The notes under the pieces: generated by a model | Database searches by the model: none | What the model saw: only the letters and a program-made list of their open reading frames with translations | Told to the model about the DNA's origin: nothing | NCBI RefSeq assembly: GCF_018732085.1 | Contig: NZ_CP076103.1 | Coordinates: 1,736,001 to 1,800,000 of the forward strand | Direction: 5' to 3' | Length of the DNA stretch: 64,000 nucleotides | From: Lysobacter capsici | GTDB lineage: Bacteria; Pseudomonadota; Gammaproteobacteria; Xanthomonadales; Xanthomonadaceae | Translations under genes and position numbers: made by a program | Part shown: positions 33,588-41,916 of the stretch, piece after piece | Position numbering within the stretch: position 1 is the first letter of the stretch | Layout of the letters: each line of letters starts with the position of its first letter

Positions 33588-34226
33588 ATGATGGCGGCGA
33601 GCCCCCGTATGCGTAATGCACTGACTCTGTTTTCGTCCACCGATTGCGTGCTGTGTCATCGCGTCCGGCTGGTACTGGCGGCCAAGGGCGTCACCTACGA
33701 CCTGATCCCGGTCGACCCGCAGAATCCGCCCGAAGACCTGGTCGACCTCAATCCCTATCACTCGGTGCCGACCCTGGTCGAGCGCGATCTGGTGCTGTAC
33801 GCGGCCAGCGTGGTCTGCGAATACCTGGACGAGCGCTACCCGCATCCGCCGTTGATGCCGGTCGATCCGCTGTCGCGCGCGCGTTTGCGCCTGGCGATGC
33901 TGCGCCTCGAACACGACTGGGTGCCGCAGGTGCAGGCCATCCAGATGGGCAACAAGGCCCAGGCCGAGGCCGCGCGCAAGCGGCTCAAGGAACTGCTGAC
34001 CGCGTCGGTGCCGCTGTTCAAGGCCAGCAAGTTCTTCCTGAATCCGGAAATGAGCCTGGCCGACTGCGCCATGGCGCCGATCATCTGGCGCCTGCCGTCG
34101 TTGGACGTGCCGCTGCCGAAGGACGGCAAGGCGATCGAGGACTACGGCAACCGGATCTTCCGCAACCCCGGTTTCACCCGCAGCCTGACCGAGCAGGAGC
34201 GCAAGCTGCGCGATTTGCCGGGGTGA
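33588..34226 (+). CDS. sspA: stringent starvation protein A, GST-fold
   Basis: A 212-residue SspA, an RNA-polymerase-associated GST-fold protein. The thioredoxin-like half begins ALTLFSSTDCVLCHRVRLVLAAKG and includes NPYHSVPTLVERDLVLYAA; the alpha-helical half ends in KLRDLPG. The ATG at 33588 has GGAGAGG just upstream; upstream in-frame TTG at 33576 is less likely. The petABC-sspA-sspB order is conserved in Xanthomonadaceae. It regulates acid and stationary-phase gene expression in other bacteria. Confidence 0.95.
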   Translation: MMAASPRMRNALTLFSSTDCVLCHRVRLVLAAKGVTYDLIPVDPQNPPEDLVDLNPYHSVPTLVERDLVLYAASVVCEYLDERYPHPPLMPVDPLSRARLRLAMLRLEHDWVPQVQAIQMGNKAQAEAARKRLKELLTASVPLFKASKFFLNPEMSLADCAMAPIIWRLPSLDVPLPKDGKAIEDYGNRIFRNPGFTRSLTEQERKLRDLPG

Positions 34227-34526
34227 AGCCGGGATTGGGGATTGGCGAAGCGAGTAGCGCGCAAGGCAAGACACAGCAGGCTCACGGCGGCGTCGTAGCG
34301 GCGAGTTCTTTTGTGGGAGGGCTTCAGCCCCGACGCTTTTCGTCCCGATCGCCGTGCAGTTCCGTCATCGCCTGAGCGAAGAGCGTCGGGGCTGAAGCCC
34401 CTCCCACAAAAGATCGCCGTGGGTCGACGGCGCTGCCGGTATTCACGGGCCTTGCAACGACGCGCGGCATCGCCCGAATCCAGGCGCGGCCGCCTGCCGG
34501 CCGGCGCTTTAGCTTAAAATGCGTCC
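34227..34526. other. sspA-sspB spacer filled by a palindromic repeat
   Basis: The 300-base gap between two genes usually transcribed together is mostly taken up by the repeat at 34306-34413. The first part reads GGGATTGGGGATTGG, a degenerate piece of the genome's heptamer repeat. No gene is supported. Confidence 0.6.
34306..34413. repeat. long palindromic repeat between sspA and sspB
   Basis: Arms TCTTTTGTGGGAGGGCTTCAG and GAAGCCCCTCCCACAAAAGA with inner GCCCCGACGCTTTTCG. It is the same family as 19522 and 14471, with a longer loop. Its position inside the sspAB unit suggests it modulates sspB expression or RNA decay. Confidence 0.85.
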
Positions 34527-35024
34527 ATGACCGAAAGCAGCACGCCGATGACCAGCCACCGCCCCTACCTGTTGCGGGCACTGTACGAATGGATCGCCGA
34601 CAACGGCATGACCCCGCACCTGCTGGTCGACGCCACGCGCCCGGCGGTGCAGGTGCCGGCGCATGCGGTCAAGGACGGCAAGATCGTCCTCAACGTCGCC
34701 GCGCGCGCGGTCTCGCACCTGGAAATGGGCAACGACCTGATCCGCTTCAGCGCCCGCTTCGGCGGCGTCAGCCATGCGGTCTCGGTGCCGGTGGGCGCGG
34801 TGCTGGCGATCTATGCGCGCGAAACCGGGCAGGGCATGGCCCTGCCGGAAGACAGCAGCCTGGACGAGTCGGGGCTGGACGAAGGGCAGGACGAAGCCGA
34901 GTCGGGTTCGCCGCCGGTGTTGAGCGCGGTGCCGAACGATCCGGCGCCCGAGGGCGACGACGACGGCCCGCAGCCGCCTTCGCCGTCGCCGCGTCGCGGC
35001 GGGCATCTGCGGATCGTGAAGTAG
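34527..35024 (+). CDS. sspB: ClpXP protease specificity-enhancing factor SspB
   Basis: A 165-residue SspB, the adaptor that delivers ssrA-tagged proteins to ClpXP. The conserved core runs RPYLLRALYEWIADNGMTPHL through GGVSHAVSVPVGAVLAIYARE. A long acidic Pro/Ser-rich linker leads to the C-terminal LRIVK, which is the ClpX-docking peptide. Start at 34527 is in good agreement with the family. Confidence 0.95.
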   Translation: MTESSTPMTSHRPYLLRALYEWIADNGMTPHLLVDATRPAVQVPAHAVKDGKIVLNVAARAVSHLEMGNDLIRFSARFGGVSHAVSVPVGAVLAIYARETGQGMALPEDSSLDESGLDEGQDEAESGSPPVLSAVPNDPAPEGDDDGPQPPSPSPRRGGHLRIVK

Positions 35025-35169
35025 GCCGCGCGGTTTCCTTCCCTCGCTTATGGCGAATGACTGAAGGAAACGCGGAGCCGCAAAGGTGCTTCTGGGATCT
35101 TTCGCCACGACGGCGGGAGCGCGGCGTTGCGGCCGAGAGCCGGGCTGTCTTGCTTGATCGATTCCGCGC

Positions 35170-35292
35170 GCCCTCACCCCAGCGCTCTGCCGCAAGCGGG
35201 AGAGGGAGTGAGGTAGGAGGGAAATAAGCGAATCGTCCCGGCTTTCCCTTCTCCCGCTTTGCGGGAGAAGGTGCCCGAAGGGCGGATGAGGG
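35170..35292. repeat. two inverted CTTCTCCCGC/GCGGGAGAAG repeats in opposite orientation
   Basis: CCCTCACCCCAGCGCTCTGCCG with AAGCGGGAGAGGGAGTGAGG at 35170-35213, then CCCTTCTCCCGC with GCGGGAGAAGG and the GTGCCCGAAGGGCGGATGAGGG tail at 35246-35292. Same family as 235-282. They lie between convergent sspB and the DUF3301-like gene. Confidence 0.75.
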
Positions 35293-35303
35293 CAAGCGAG
35301 CGC

Positions 35304-35627
35304 CTAGTGCAACTGCGACGGCGCCCGCGCGATCGGTCCACTGAACGCGATCAGCCGATCCCCACGCAACACCAGCCGGCCGACATGCCGGTCTTCGCCG
35401 TCGATCGAATAGTCGAAGCGGAACGTGCGCTCGAACCCGAGCCAGCCGCTCTCGCGCCGGATCACCTTCAGCCCGATCGCATGCACGCTCTGATCGAGCC
35501 ACTGCACCCCGGCGGCGCGGCAGGCGTCGCGGCCGACCGCTTCGGCGCGCTCGGCGGCGGCGCGGCCCGCGCTCCAGAACGAGAACGCGGCGGCGCCGAA
35601 TATCATCAGGAAGATCAGGCTGGGCAT
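35304..35627 (-). CDS. DUF3301-like small membrane-anchored protein
   Basis: A 107-residue protein with one N-terminal hydrophobic segment (LIFLMIFGAAAFSFWSAGRA) and a soluble C-terminus containing GWLGFERTFRFDYSIDG and RHVGRLVLRGDRLI. These match the DUF3301 pattern common in gammaproteobacteria. Function is unknown. It lies 41 bases downstream of nadC on the same strand. Confidence 0.75.
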   Translation of the reverse strand: MPSLIFLMIFGAAAFSFWSAGRAAAERAEAVGRDACRAAGVQWLDQSVHAIGLKVIRRESGWLGFERTFRFDYSIDGEDRHVGRLVLRGDRLIAFSGPIARAPSQLH

Positions 35628-35668
35628 GGCGAATGTCTGGCGGCGGCGAGGGGCAAAGCCAAGGGGCT

Positions 35669-36547
35669 TCAGCCCGGCGGTGGACCGAGTTTCAACGAAA
35701 GATCGATCGCCCGCACATGTTTGGTCAGGCCGCCGATCGAAATGCAGTCGACCCCGTCTTCGGCGATGGCGCGCAGCCCGGCCAGGTCCACGCCGCCGGA
35801 GACTTCCAGCGGAATCCGACCGTCGAACGGCGCGGCGCGCGCGATCCGCACCGCCTCGCGCCGGGTCGGCGCATCGAAGTCGTCGATCAGGATGCGATCG
35901 CAGCCCTCGGTCAATGCTTCGCGTAGCTGATCCAGCGATTCGACTTCGACGATCAGCGGCAGCTGCGGATGCTTCGCGCGCGCGCCGCGGATCGCCGCGG
36001 TCAGCGAGCCGGCCGCGCGCACGTGGTTTTCCTTGAGCATCACCGCGTCATACAAGCCGATGCGATGGTTGACCCCGCCGCCGACCCGGACCGCGTACTT
36101 CTGCGCCAGGCGCAGGCCGGGCAGGGTCTTGCGGGTGTCGAGGATGCGGGTGCCGGTGCCTTCCACGGCCGCGACATGGGCCGCGGTGGTCGTGGCGGTG
36201 CCCGACAGGGTCTGCAGGAAATTCAGCGAGGCGCGTTCGGCGCTGACCAGGGCGCGCGAGCGCCCCTGCAGGGTCGCCAGCACCGTGCCCTTGGCGACCC
36301 GGTCGCCTTCCTCGACCCGCCAGTCGATCCGCACGTTCGGATCGAGCGCGCGATGGCAGGCGTCGAACCACGGCCGCCCGCACACCACCGCGTCTTCCTT
36401 GCACAACAGGTAGGCGATGTCGGGCGAATCGGGCAGCAGGTCGGCGGTGACGTCGCCGCCGCCGAGGTCTTCGGCCAGCGCGTCGGCCACGTCGGCCTCG
36501 ATTTCGGCCGAAGGCGGCGGGGTCAGGTCGCGGGCGGGGGCGCTCAT
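35669..36547 (-). CDS. nadC: nicotinate-nucleotide pyrophosphorylase (quinolinate phosphoribosyltransferase)
   Basis: A 292-residue NadC that converts quinolinate and PRPP to nicotinate mononucleotide in NAD synthesis. Recognisable segments are AEDLGGGDVT, RASLNFLQTLSGTATTT, ILDTRKTLPGLRLAQKYAV, GGVNHRIGLYDAVMLKENH and the C-terminal LEVSGGVDLAGLRAIAEDGVD. The start overlaps the end of the Trm112-like gene (ATGA), so the two are coupled. Confidence 0.96.
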   Translation of the reverse strand: MSAPARDLTPPPSAEIEADVADALAEDLGGGDVTADLLPDSPDIAYLLCKEDAVVCGRPWFDACHRALDPNVRIDWRVEEGDRVAKGTVLATLQGRSRALVSAERASLNFLQTLSGTATTTAAHVAAVEGTGTRILDTRKTLPGLRLAQKYAVRVGGGVNHRIGLYDAVMLKENHVRAAGSLTAAIRGARAKHPQLPLIVEVESLDQLREALTEGCDRILIDDFDAPTRREAVRIARAAPFDGRIPLEVSGGVDLAGLRAIAEDGVDCISIGGLTKHVRAIDLSLKLGPPPG

Positions 36548-36813
36548 GCGCTCGGGAAGTCGCTGACTTGGGCGGTGGCGATGGCGTTTTCCGAATCCAG
36601 CAGCGGGATGCCGTCGTCGACGATGTAGACGATCTTGCGGTCGCGGGTGACCAGCGCTTCGCGCAGCGCCTCGGATTGGGCCTCGCCGCTGCCGCGGACC
36701 AGGCCGCCGGCCGCGATCGCGGCGTTGAGCGCCTGCAGACCGCGGCTTTCCAGCGGGAACAGCGGTTGGCGGGTGGTGGGGCAGACGAGCAGGTCGAGCA
36801 GTTTGCGATCCAT
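36544..36813 (-). CDS. Trm112/YcaR-like small protein
   Basis: An 89-residue Trm112-like protein beginning MDRKLLDLLVCPTTRQPL and ending ALVTRDRKIVYIVDDGIPLL...DFPSA. Members are small zinc-ribbon-derived proteins; here only one cysteine remains, so zinc binding is doubtful. Overlap with nadC by ATGA suggests co-expression. Function in bacteria is not clear. Confidence 0.85.
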   Translation of the reverse strand: MDRKLLDLLVCPTTRQPLFPLESRGLQALNAAIAAGGLVRGSGEAQSEALREALVTRDRKIVYIVDDGIPLLDSENAIATAQVSDFPSA

Positions 36814-36877
36814 ACGGTGCGGTGCCGGTACGACGGGACAGGGCGTTAGAATACGTCTTTGCGCCAAGGCACGCCCC

Positions 36878-37417
36878 ATGTCCCCAGCCCAGTCTTCCGC
36901 TTCTTCGTCAGACGCTTCGTCCAACGCGCCGCCGCCGCTGGTCGGCATCGTCATGGGCTCGCGCTCGGACTGGGACACCATGCAGCACGCCGCGGCCAAG
37001 CTCGAGGCGCTGGGCGTGCCGCACGAAGTGCGGGTGGTTTCGGCGCATCGCACCCCGGACGTGTTGTTCGAATACGCCGATACGGCGGCCGCGCGCGGCC
37101 TGCGCGCGATCATCGCCGGCGCCGGCGGCGCGGCGCATCTGCCGGGCATGCTCGCGGCCAAGACCGCGGTGCCGGTGCTCGGCGTGCCGGTGCAGTCCAA
37201 GGCGCTCAACGGCATGGACTCGCTGCTGTCGATCGTGCAGATGCCGGCCGGCATCCCGGTCGCGACCTTCGCCATCGGCAATGCCGGCGCGGCCAACGCG
37301 GCCTTGTTCGCCGCGGCGCTGCTGGCGCCGGAACACCCCGCGATCGGCGCGGCGCTGAGCGCGTTCCGCGCGCGCCAGACCGACGACGTGCTCGCCCACG
37401 ACGACCCGCGCCAATGA
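36878..37417 (+). CDS. purE: N5-carboxyaminoimidazole ribonucleotide mutase
   Basis: A 179-residue PurE of purine synthesis. After an N-terminal Ser/Pro-rich stretch come GIVMGSRSDWDTM and VVSAHRTPD, the active-site loops, then IAGAGGAAHLPGMLAAKT and GMDSLLSIVQMPAGIPVAT. The stop overlaps purK (ATGA), so the pair is translationally coupled. Start at 36878 has AAGG upstream. Confidence 0.97.
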   Translation: MSPAQSSASSSDASSNAPPPLVGIVMGSRSDWDTMQHAAAKLEALGVPHEVRVVSAHRTPDVLFEYADTAAARGLRAIIAGAGGAAHLPGMLAAKTAVPVLGVPVQSKALNGMDSLLSIVQMPAGIPVATFAIGNAGAANAALFAAALLAPEHPAIGAALSAFRARQTDDVLAHDDPRQ

Positions 37418-38553
37418 CCACCGTCGGCATTCTCGGAGGCGGGCAGCTGGCCCGCATGCTCGCGCTGTCCGGCGCGCCGCTGGGCTTGCGTTTCCTGGTG
37501 CTCGACAGCGCGCAAGACGCCTGCGCCGGCCAGTTCGCGCCGATGGTGGTCGGCGATTACACCGATCAGGCCGCGCTCGACCAGTTCGCCTCGAACATCG
37601 ACGTGGCCACCTTCGATTTCGAAAACGTGCCGGCCGAATCCGCGCACTGGCTGGCCGAACGCCGGCCGGTGTTCCCGAGCCCGCGCGCGCTGGCGGTGGC
37701 GCAGGACCGGCTGGCCGAGAAGACCCTGTTCCTCGACCTGGGCATCCCGGTGCCGGATTTCTCCGCGATCGGCACGCGCGAGTCGCTCGACGCCGCGCTG
37801 CTCAAGATCGGCACGCCGTGCATCCTCAAGACCCGTCGCCTGGGTTACGACGGCAAGGGCCAGTTCCGGATCAAGACCCCGGCCGACGCCGACGCGGCCT
37901 GGGCCGCGTTGGGCCCGCAGGCCGACAAGGTCGGGCTGATCCTGGAAGGTTTCGTCGCGTTCGAACGCGAACTGTCGGTGGTCGCCGTGCGCGGCCGCGA
38001 CGGCGAATTCCGCGCCTGGCCGATCACCGAGAACTGGCATGTCGACGGCGTGCTGTCGGCGAGCCTGGCCCCGGCGCGCGTCGACGACGCGCTCAGCGCG
38101 ACCGCGATCGGCTACGCGAGCAAACTCGCCGAAGCGCTGGACTACGTCGGCGTGTTCGCGCTGGAACTGTTTTGCCGCGACGGCGTGCTGCTGGCCAACG
38201 AACTCGCGCCGCGCGTGCACAACTCCGGCCACTGGACGATCGAAGGCAGCGAGACTTCGCAGTTCCAGAACCACTTGCGCGCCGTGCTCGGCCTGCCGCT
38301 GGGCGACACCCGCGTGCTCGGTCAGGCCTGCATGCTCAACTGGATCGGCGCGATGCCCGAGGCGAACGCGGTGCTGAGCGAGGCCGGCGGGCATTGGCAC
38401 GATTACGGCAAGCAGCCGCGCGAAGGGCGCAAGGTCGGGCATGCGACCGTGCGCGCGGACTCGACGGTGGAACTCGCCCAGGCGCTGCAACGCGTTGGCG
38501 ATTCGCTCGATCGCCGGGAACAGGTCGCGCCGGTCATCGCACGGCTGGGATGA
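37414..38553 (+). CDS. purK: N5-carboxyaminoimidazole ribonucleotide synthase
   Basis: A 379-residue ATP-grasp enzyme that carboxylates AIR to N5-CAIR for PurE. The N-terminal MTTVGILGGGQLARMLALS is the family signature. ATP-grasp features are ILKTRRLGYDGKGQ, EGFVAFERELSVVAVR and NELAPRVHNSGHWTIEGS with the metal-binding Glu and Asn. It is coupled at both ends: to purE upstream and to the next membrane-protein gene by ATGA. Confidence 0.97.
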   Translation: MTTVGILGGGQLARMLALSGAPLGLRFLVLDSAQDACAGQFAPMVVGDYTDQAALDQFASNIDVATFDFENVPAESAHWLAERRPVFPSPRALAVAQDRLAEKTLFLDLGIPVPDFSAIGTRESLDAALLKIGTPCILKTRRLGYDGKGQFRIKTPADADAAWAALGPQADKVGLILEGFVAFERELSVVAVRGRDGEFRAWPITENWHVDGVLSASLAPARVDDALSATAIGYASKLAEALDYVGVFALELFCRDGVLLANELAPRVHNSGHWTIEGSETSQFQNHLRAVLGLPLGDTRVLGQACMLNWIGAMPEANAVLSEAGGHWHDYGKQPREGRKVGHATVRADSTVELAQALQRVGDSLDRREQVAPVIARLG

Positions 38554-39128
38554 CGGCCGCGGGTTGGTTTCACCGTCCGCCGCGCAGGCCGTGGTGGCTG
38601 GCGAAATACGGGGCGGCGTTGTTCGCGACCCTGCTGATCGGCGGCATCGGCGTGTTGTTCGTGTACGACACGCCGATGAACGCCGGTTACCACGAGGCGT
38701 TGGCTTGGCTGTGGGCGCCGTGTCTGCTCGTCGTGGCGGCGTTCACCGCCCGCTACTGGGCGTGGTTGCGCTCGAGCCGGCCGGGTTGGAGAGGCCCGCT
38801 GCTGGCCGTGGTCATGTGGCCGATGTTGATGCTGGCATCGGCGCCGTATCTGCTGCTGATCAATTCGTTCGCCGACCATGGCTGGGCGGTCTATCGCGGG
38901 CCGGTGATCGACAAACACATCACCGGCGGGCGTTCGCGCGCGTCGGTCGTGACGGTTCGCGATACCGGCGGACGCGGCGAACTGTCGGTCGCGCTGGCGC
39001 CGGCGGATTACGAGCGCGCCCGCATCGGCCAGATCATGCAGTGCCGTTATCGCATCGGCATGTTGCGGATCGGGTTTCGCTGGCGCCGCGCCGATTCCGG
39101 CCCGGCCTGCGAAAGGGTGGAGTCGTGA
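38550..39128 (+). CDS. membrane protein coupled to purK, unknown
   Basis: A 192-residue protein starting inside the purK stop (ATGA). Three hydrophobic segments are visible: GAALFATLLIGGIGVLFVY, WLWAPCLLVVAAFTARYW and LLAVVMWPMLMLASAPYLLLI. The C-terminal soluble part has two cysteines (MQCRYRIG and GPACERVES). No family is recognised. The coupling suggests co-expression with purine genes but not a shared function. Confidence 0.7.
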   Translation: MTAAGWFHRPPRRPWWLAKYGAALFATLLIGGIGVLFVYDTPMNAGYHEALAWLWAPCLLVVAAFTARYWAWLRSSRPGWRGPLLAVVMWPMLMLASAPYLLLINSFADHGWAVYRGPVIDKHITGGRSRASVVTVRDTGGRGELSVALAPADYERARIGQIMQCRYRIGMLRIGFRWRRADSGPACERVES

Positions 39129-39186
39129 GCGCCTGACCGAGACGTGGGACCGGAGCGGTGGATCGCCAGGCTTGCGTCGTCGAGCC

Positions 39187-39714
39187 TCAAAAACGGGTCT
39201 GATCGACCGTCGCTTGCGGCTGTGATGCCTGCGCTGAGGCGAGCTTGCGCATCTGCCGCATCAAGCCGATCAGATACACCAGCGAATACACGATCAGCAC
39301 CGCGGCCATCCCCAGGGTCAGCGCGCTGGGCGTTTGCGCGGCGGCGATGCCGTCGTGGGTCCAGCGCCAGGCGAGGCGGCCGAGCAGCAGCACGGTCAGC
39401 GCGCCGCCGATCCAGGGATTGGGCGTGTAGACGCGGCGTCCGTCGCGCAAGGCGACATGGGTGTGCTTGAGCGCGAGCAGGCCGATCCCGACGCCGAGCA
39501 CGGCGCCGACGGCCATCGCCGGCGCAAGCTGCGGTTGCACCGCCGCCAGGACGGTCAGCATGCAGGCGACCAGCGCCAGGATCCCGAGCCGGATGCCGCT
39601 GCGCACCGGTCGCCAGGGCTGTACGCCGAAGGTGCGGCGGATGCGACGGTAGACCATCAGCGCCGACAGCGCCGGGACCCAGTACGGAGCGGTGGAAGCG
39701 AATGCGGAGGCCAT
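39187..39714 (-). CDS. multi-helix membrane protein, DUF6622-like
   Basis: About 175 residues from the ATG at 39714, which gives an N-terminus (STAPYWVPALSALMVYRRI) of the form expected for this kind of small membrane protein. An in-frame ATG at 39789 would add 25 residues. Five hydrophobic segments follow, including LGILALVACMLTVLAAV, GAVLGVGIGLLAL and MAAVLIVYSLVYLIGL. Function unknown. The family label is tentative. Confidence 0.6.
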   Translation of the reverse strand: MASAFASTAPYWVPALSALMVYRRIRRTFGVQPWRPVRSGIRLGILALVACMLTVLAAVQPQLAPAMAVGAVLGVGIGLLALKHTHVALRDGRRVYTPNPWIGGALTVLLLGRLAWRWTHDGIAAAQTPSALTLGMAAVLIVYSLVYLIGLMRQMRKLASAQASQPQATVDQTRF

Positions 39715-39859
39715 GAGCGAGGTTAGAGCTGCCAAAAGTGCGAGCGAGCTTGAGCGCGGCGGGCCAAGGCCGCAAGTGCGTTCCTGCATTATCCCGCGGC
39801 CCGATCGCTCACGCCTCTTCGATGGAAGCGCCCCCGAATGCTCACGCATCTTCGATCGC

Positions 39860-39973
39860 CCCCTGTAGGAGCGGCGCGAGCCGCGACCGCGGGGCTGCCG
39901 GTTGCGTCGCAGGCCGGAGGCGGGCGTCGTTATCGAGGGTTCGCGGTCGCGGCTTGCGCCGCTCCTACAGGGA
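39860..39973. repeat. GTAGGAGCGGCGCGAGCCGCGACC palindromic repeat
   Basis: CCCTGTAGGAGCGGCGCGAG and CTTGCGCCGCTCCTACAGGG form long inverted arms with GCCGCGACC/GGTCGCGGC continuing the stem. This type of element is widespread in Pseudomonas and Xanthomonadaceae genomes. It is a different family from the GTGGGAGGG palindromes in the same window. Confidence 0.85.
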
Positions 39974-40000
39974 GCCCATGTGGCCGAGTGGGGCCGCCCA

Positions 40001-40033
40001 AAACAAAAACGGCCGGGTTGCCCCGGCCGTTTC
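40001..40033 (-). terminator. sodB terminator
   Basis: Read on the - strand, ACGGCCGGGGCAACCCGGCCGT is followed by TTTTTGTTTTG. This is a strong intrinsic terminator about 25 bases after the sodB stop. The same stem sequence is used after the TonB-dependent receptor gene at 46195. Confidence 0.9.
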
Positions 40034-40056
40034 GGTGTTGCAATGACGCGGGCCGT

Positions 40057-40635
40057 TTACTTCAGGTTCGCAGCCACGAAATCCCAGTTGACCAGATTCC
40101 AGAACGCCTCGACGTACTTCGGACGGGCGTTGCGGTAGTCGATGTAATAAGCGTGTTCCCACACGTCGCAGGTCAGCAGCGCGGTGTCTTCGCCGGTCAG
40201 CGGGGTGGCCGCGTTCGGGGTGCTGACCAGGGCCAGCGAGCCGTCCGGGCGCTGCACCAGCCAGCCCCAGCCCGAGCCGAAGGTGCCCACCGCGGTCTTG
40301 GTGAACTCTTCCTTGAACTTGGCGAAGTCGCCGAAGGCCTTGTTGATCAGCTCGGCCAGCTTGCCGGTCGGCTCGCCGCCGCCCTTGGGCGACAGGCAGT
40401 TCCAGTAGAAGGTGTGGTTCCAGATCTGCGCGGCGTTGTTGAACATGCCGCCCTGCGACTTCTTGATGATCTCTTCCAGCGACAGCGAGGCGAACTCGGT
40501 GCCTTCGATCATCTTGTTGAGATTGTCGACGTAGGCCTTGTGGTGCTTGCCGTAGTGGTAGTCGATAGTCTCGCCGGAGATGGTGGGTTCGAGCGCAGTG
40601 CGGTCGTAGGGCAGGGCAGGCAATTCGATGGCCAT
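40057..40635 (-). CDS. sodB: iron superoxide dismutase
   Basis: A 192-residue Fe/Mn-type superoxide dismutase. Metal ligands lie in HYGKHHKAYV, NHTFYW and DVWEHAYYIDY. The segment FNNAAQIWNHTFYWNCLSP, with Gln in AAQ, fits the iron form. The ATG at 40635 has AGGAG eight bases upstream. It converts superoxide to peroxide in the cytoplasm. It is divergent from grxD across a 192-base shared promoter region, and a perfect terminator follows it. Confidence 0.96.
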   Translation of the reverse strand: MAIELPALPYDRTALEPTISGETIDYHYGKHHKAYVDNLNKMIEGTEFASLSLEEIIKKSQGGMFNNAAQIWNHTFYWNCLSPKGGGEPTGKLAELINKAFGDFAKFKEEFTKTAVGTFGSGWGWLVQRPDGSLALVSTPNAATPLTGEDTALLTCDVWEHAYYIDYRNARPKYVEAFWNLVNWDFVAANLK

Positions 40636-40827
40636 TGGCGGGCTCCTAGATTCGAGAGGGGGCTGGCTAGCGGAGGGGCGCCGCGGCCGCTGTTCCGCCG
40701 CCGGGACGATGGAGTTCCGGGGCCGACGCGTCGGCGACGCCATGAAGGCTTACAATTCATATTCTATCCCCACGTTTCGTTGCCTGACCGTCAAGGCCGG
40801 CAACAAACCTCGTCAGGAGCAATACCC

Positions 40828-41148
40828 ATGTCCGTTATGGAACGGATCCAGGCCGAAGTCGAAGCCCATCCGATCGTCCTTTTCATGAAGGGCACCGCGC
40901 AGTTCCCGATGTGCGGCTTTTCCAGCCGCGCTGTGCAGGCGCTCAAGTCCGCTGGCGCGACCAAGCTGCACACGGTCAACGTGCTCGAAGACGCCGAAGT
41001 GCGCGCCAATCTGCCGCGTTACTCCAATTGGCCGACCTTCCCGCAGTTGTTCATCCACGGCGAGCTGATCGGCGGTTGCGACATCACCCTGGAGTTGTTC
41101 GAGTCCGGCGAACTGGCGCGCATGATCAGCGAGACCCAGACGCAGTGA
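40828..41148 (+). CDS. grxD: monothiol glutaredoxin Grx4-type
   Basis: A 106-residue monothiol glutaredoxin with the active-site CGFS (Cys29-Ser32), and the glutathione-contacting WPTFPQLFIHGELIGGCDI. It binds and transfers 2Fe-2S clusters. CAGGAGC lies eight bases before the start. Its TGA overlaps the GTG start of the following SDR. Divergence from sodB fits shared response to iron or oxidative stress, but no operator was identified. Confidence 0.96.
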   Translation: MSVMERIQAEVEAHPIVLFMKGTAQFPMCGFSSRAVQALKSAGATKLHTVNVLEDAEVRANLPRYSNWPTFPQLFIHGELIGGCDITLELFESGELARMISETQTQ

Positions 41149-41903
41149 GTTCGACCGCCGCCAACGCCGCGGGCGACGAGCGCGCGCCGCAGACCCTGGC
41201 CGGGCGGGTGGTGCTGGTCACCGGCGCCAACGGCGGGCTGGGCTCGGCCGCGGCCGGCGCCTGCGCGGATGCGGGCGCGACGGTGGTGCTGCTCGGCCGC
41301 AAGCTGCCCAAGTTGAACAAGGTCTACGACGCGGTGGCCAAGCGCGGCCCGGAGCCGCTGCTGTACCCGCTCGACCTGGAAGGCGCGCAGCCCGACGACT
41401 ACGCCGAAATGGTCGCGCGCATCGACAGCGAACTGGGCCGGCTCGACGGCGTGCTGCACTGCGCCGCCGACTTTCCCGGCCTGACGCCGCTGGCGCAGAC
41501 CGACCCGGCCGCGTTCGCGCGCGCCGTCCACGTCAACCTGACCGCGCCGTGGTGGCTGTCGCAGGCCTGCCTGCCGTTGCTGGCGAAGGCGCCCGATGCG
41601 GCGCTGGTGTTCGCGCTGGACGACCCGCAACGGGTCGGTCAAGCGTACTGGGGCGGCTATGGCGCCGCCCAGCATGGGCTTGCCGCGCTGGTCGGCATGC
41701 TGCACGCCGAACTGGCCAATTCCAGCATCCGCGTGGCCGGACTGCGGCCGGGCCCGATGCGCACCCCGCTGCGCGCGCGCGCCTACGTGGAAGACAGCGA
41801 CCGCGCCGCGCGCGACCCGTCCGCGTACGCGCTGGCCTGCGTGAGCCTGTTGTCGGCCGACGGCGCGGTGCATCGCGGCCAGGTCTGGTCGCCGGTTCCG
41901 TGA
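41145..41903 (+). CDS. SDR-family oxidoreductase, YciK-like
   Basis: A 252-residue short-chain dehydrogenase starting at a GTG that overlaps the grxD stop. The cofactor motif is TGANGGLG near residue 25, followed by LHCAADFPGLTPL. The catalytic Tyr is in YWGGYGAAQHG; the usual Lys at Tyr+4 is replaced (YGAAQ), as in YciK-type proteins. It ends SPVP. The substrate is unknown. Position between grxD and marC suggests co-transcription. Confidence 0.85.
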   Translation: MSSTAANAAGDERAPQTLAGRVVLVTGANGGLGSAAAGACADAGATVVLLGRKLPKLNKVYDAVAKRGPEPLLYPLDLEGAQPDDYAEMVARIDSELGRLDGVLHCAADFPGLTPLAQTDPAAFARAVHVNLTAPWWLSQACLPLLAKAPDAALVFALDDPQRVGQAYWGGYGAAQHGLAALVGMLHAELANSSIRVAGLRPGPMRTPLRARAYVEDSDRAARDPSAYALACVSLLSADGAVHRGQVWSPVP

Positions 41904-41916
41904 TGGCTGCGCCGCC

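Larger units (their letters stand above)
39715..40056. other. 342-base gap with a repeat and the sodB terminator, no gene
   Basis: This stretch lies upstream of the 39187-39714 gene and downstream of sodB, both on the - strand. It contains the GTAGGAGCGGC palindrome at 39860-39973 and the sodB terminator at 40001-40033. Nothing else is recognised. Confidence 0.6.
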
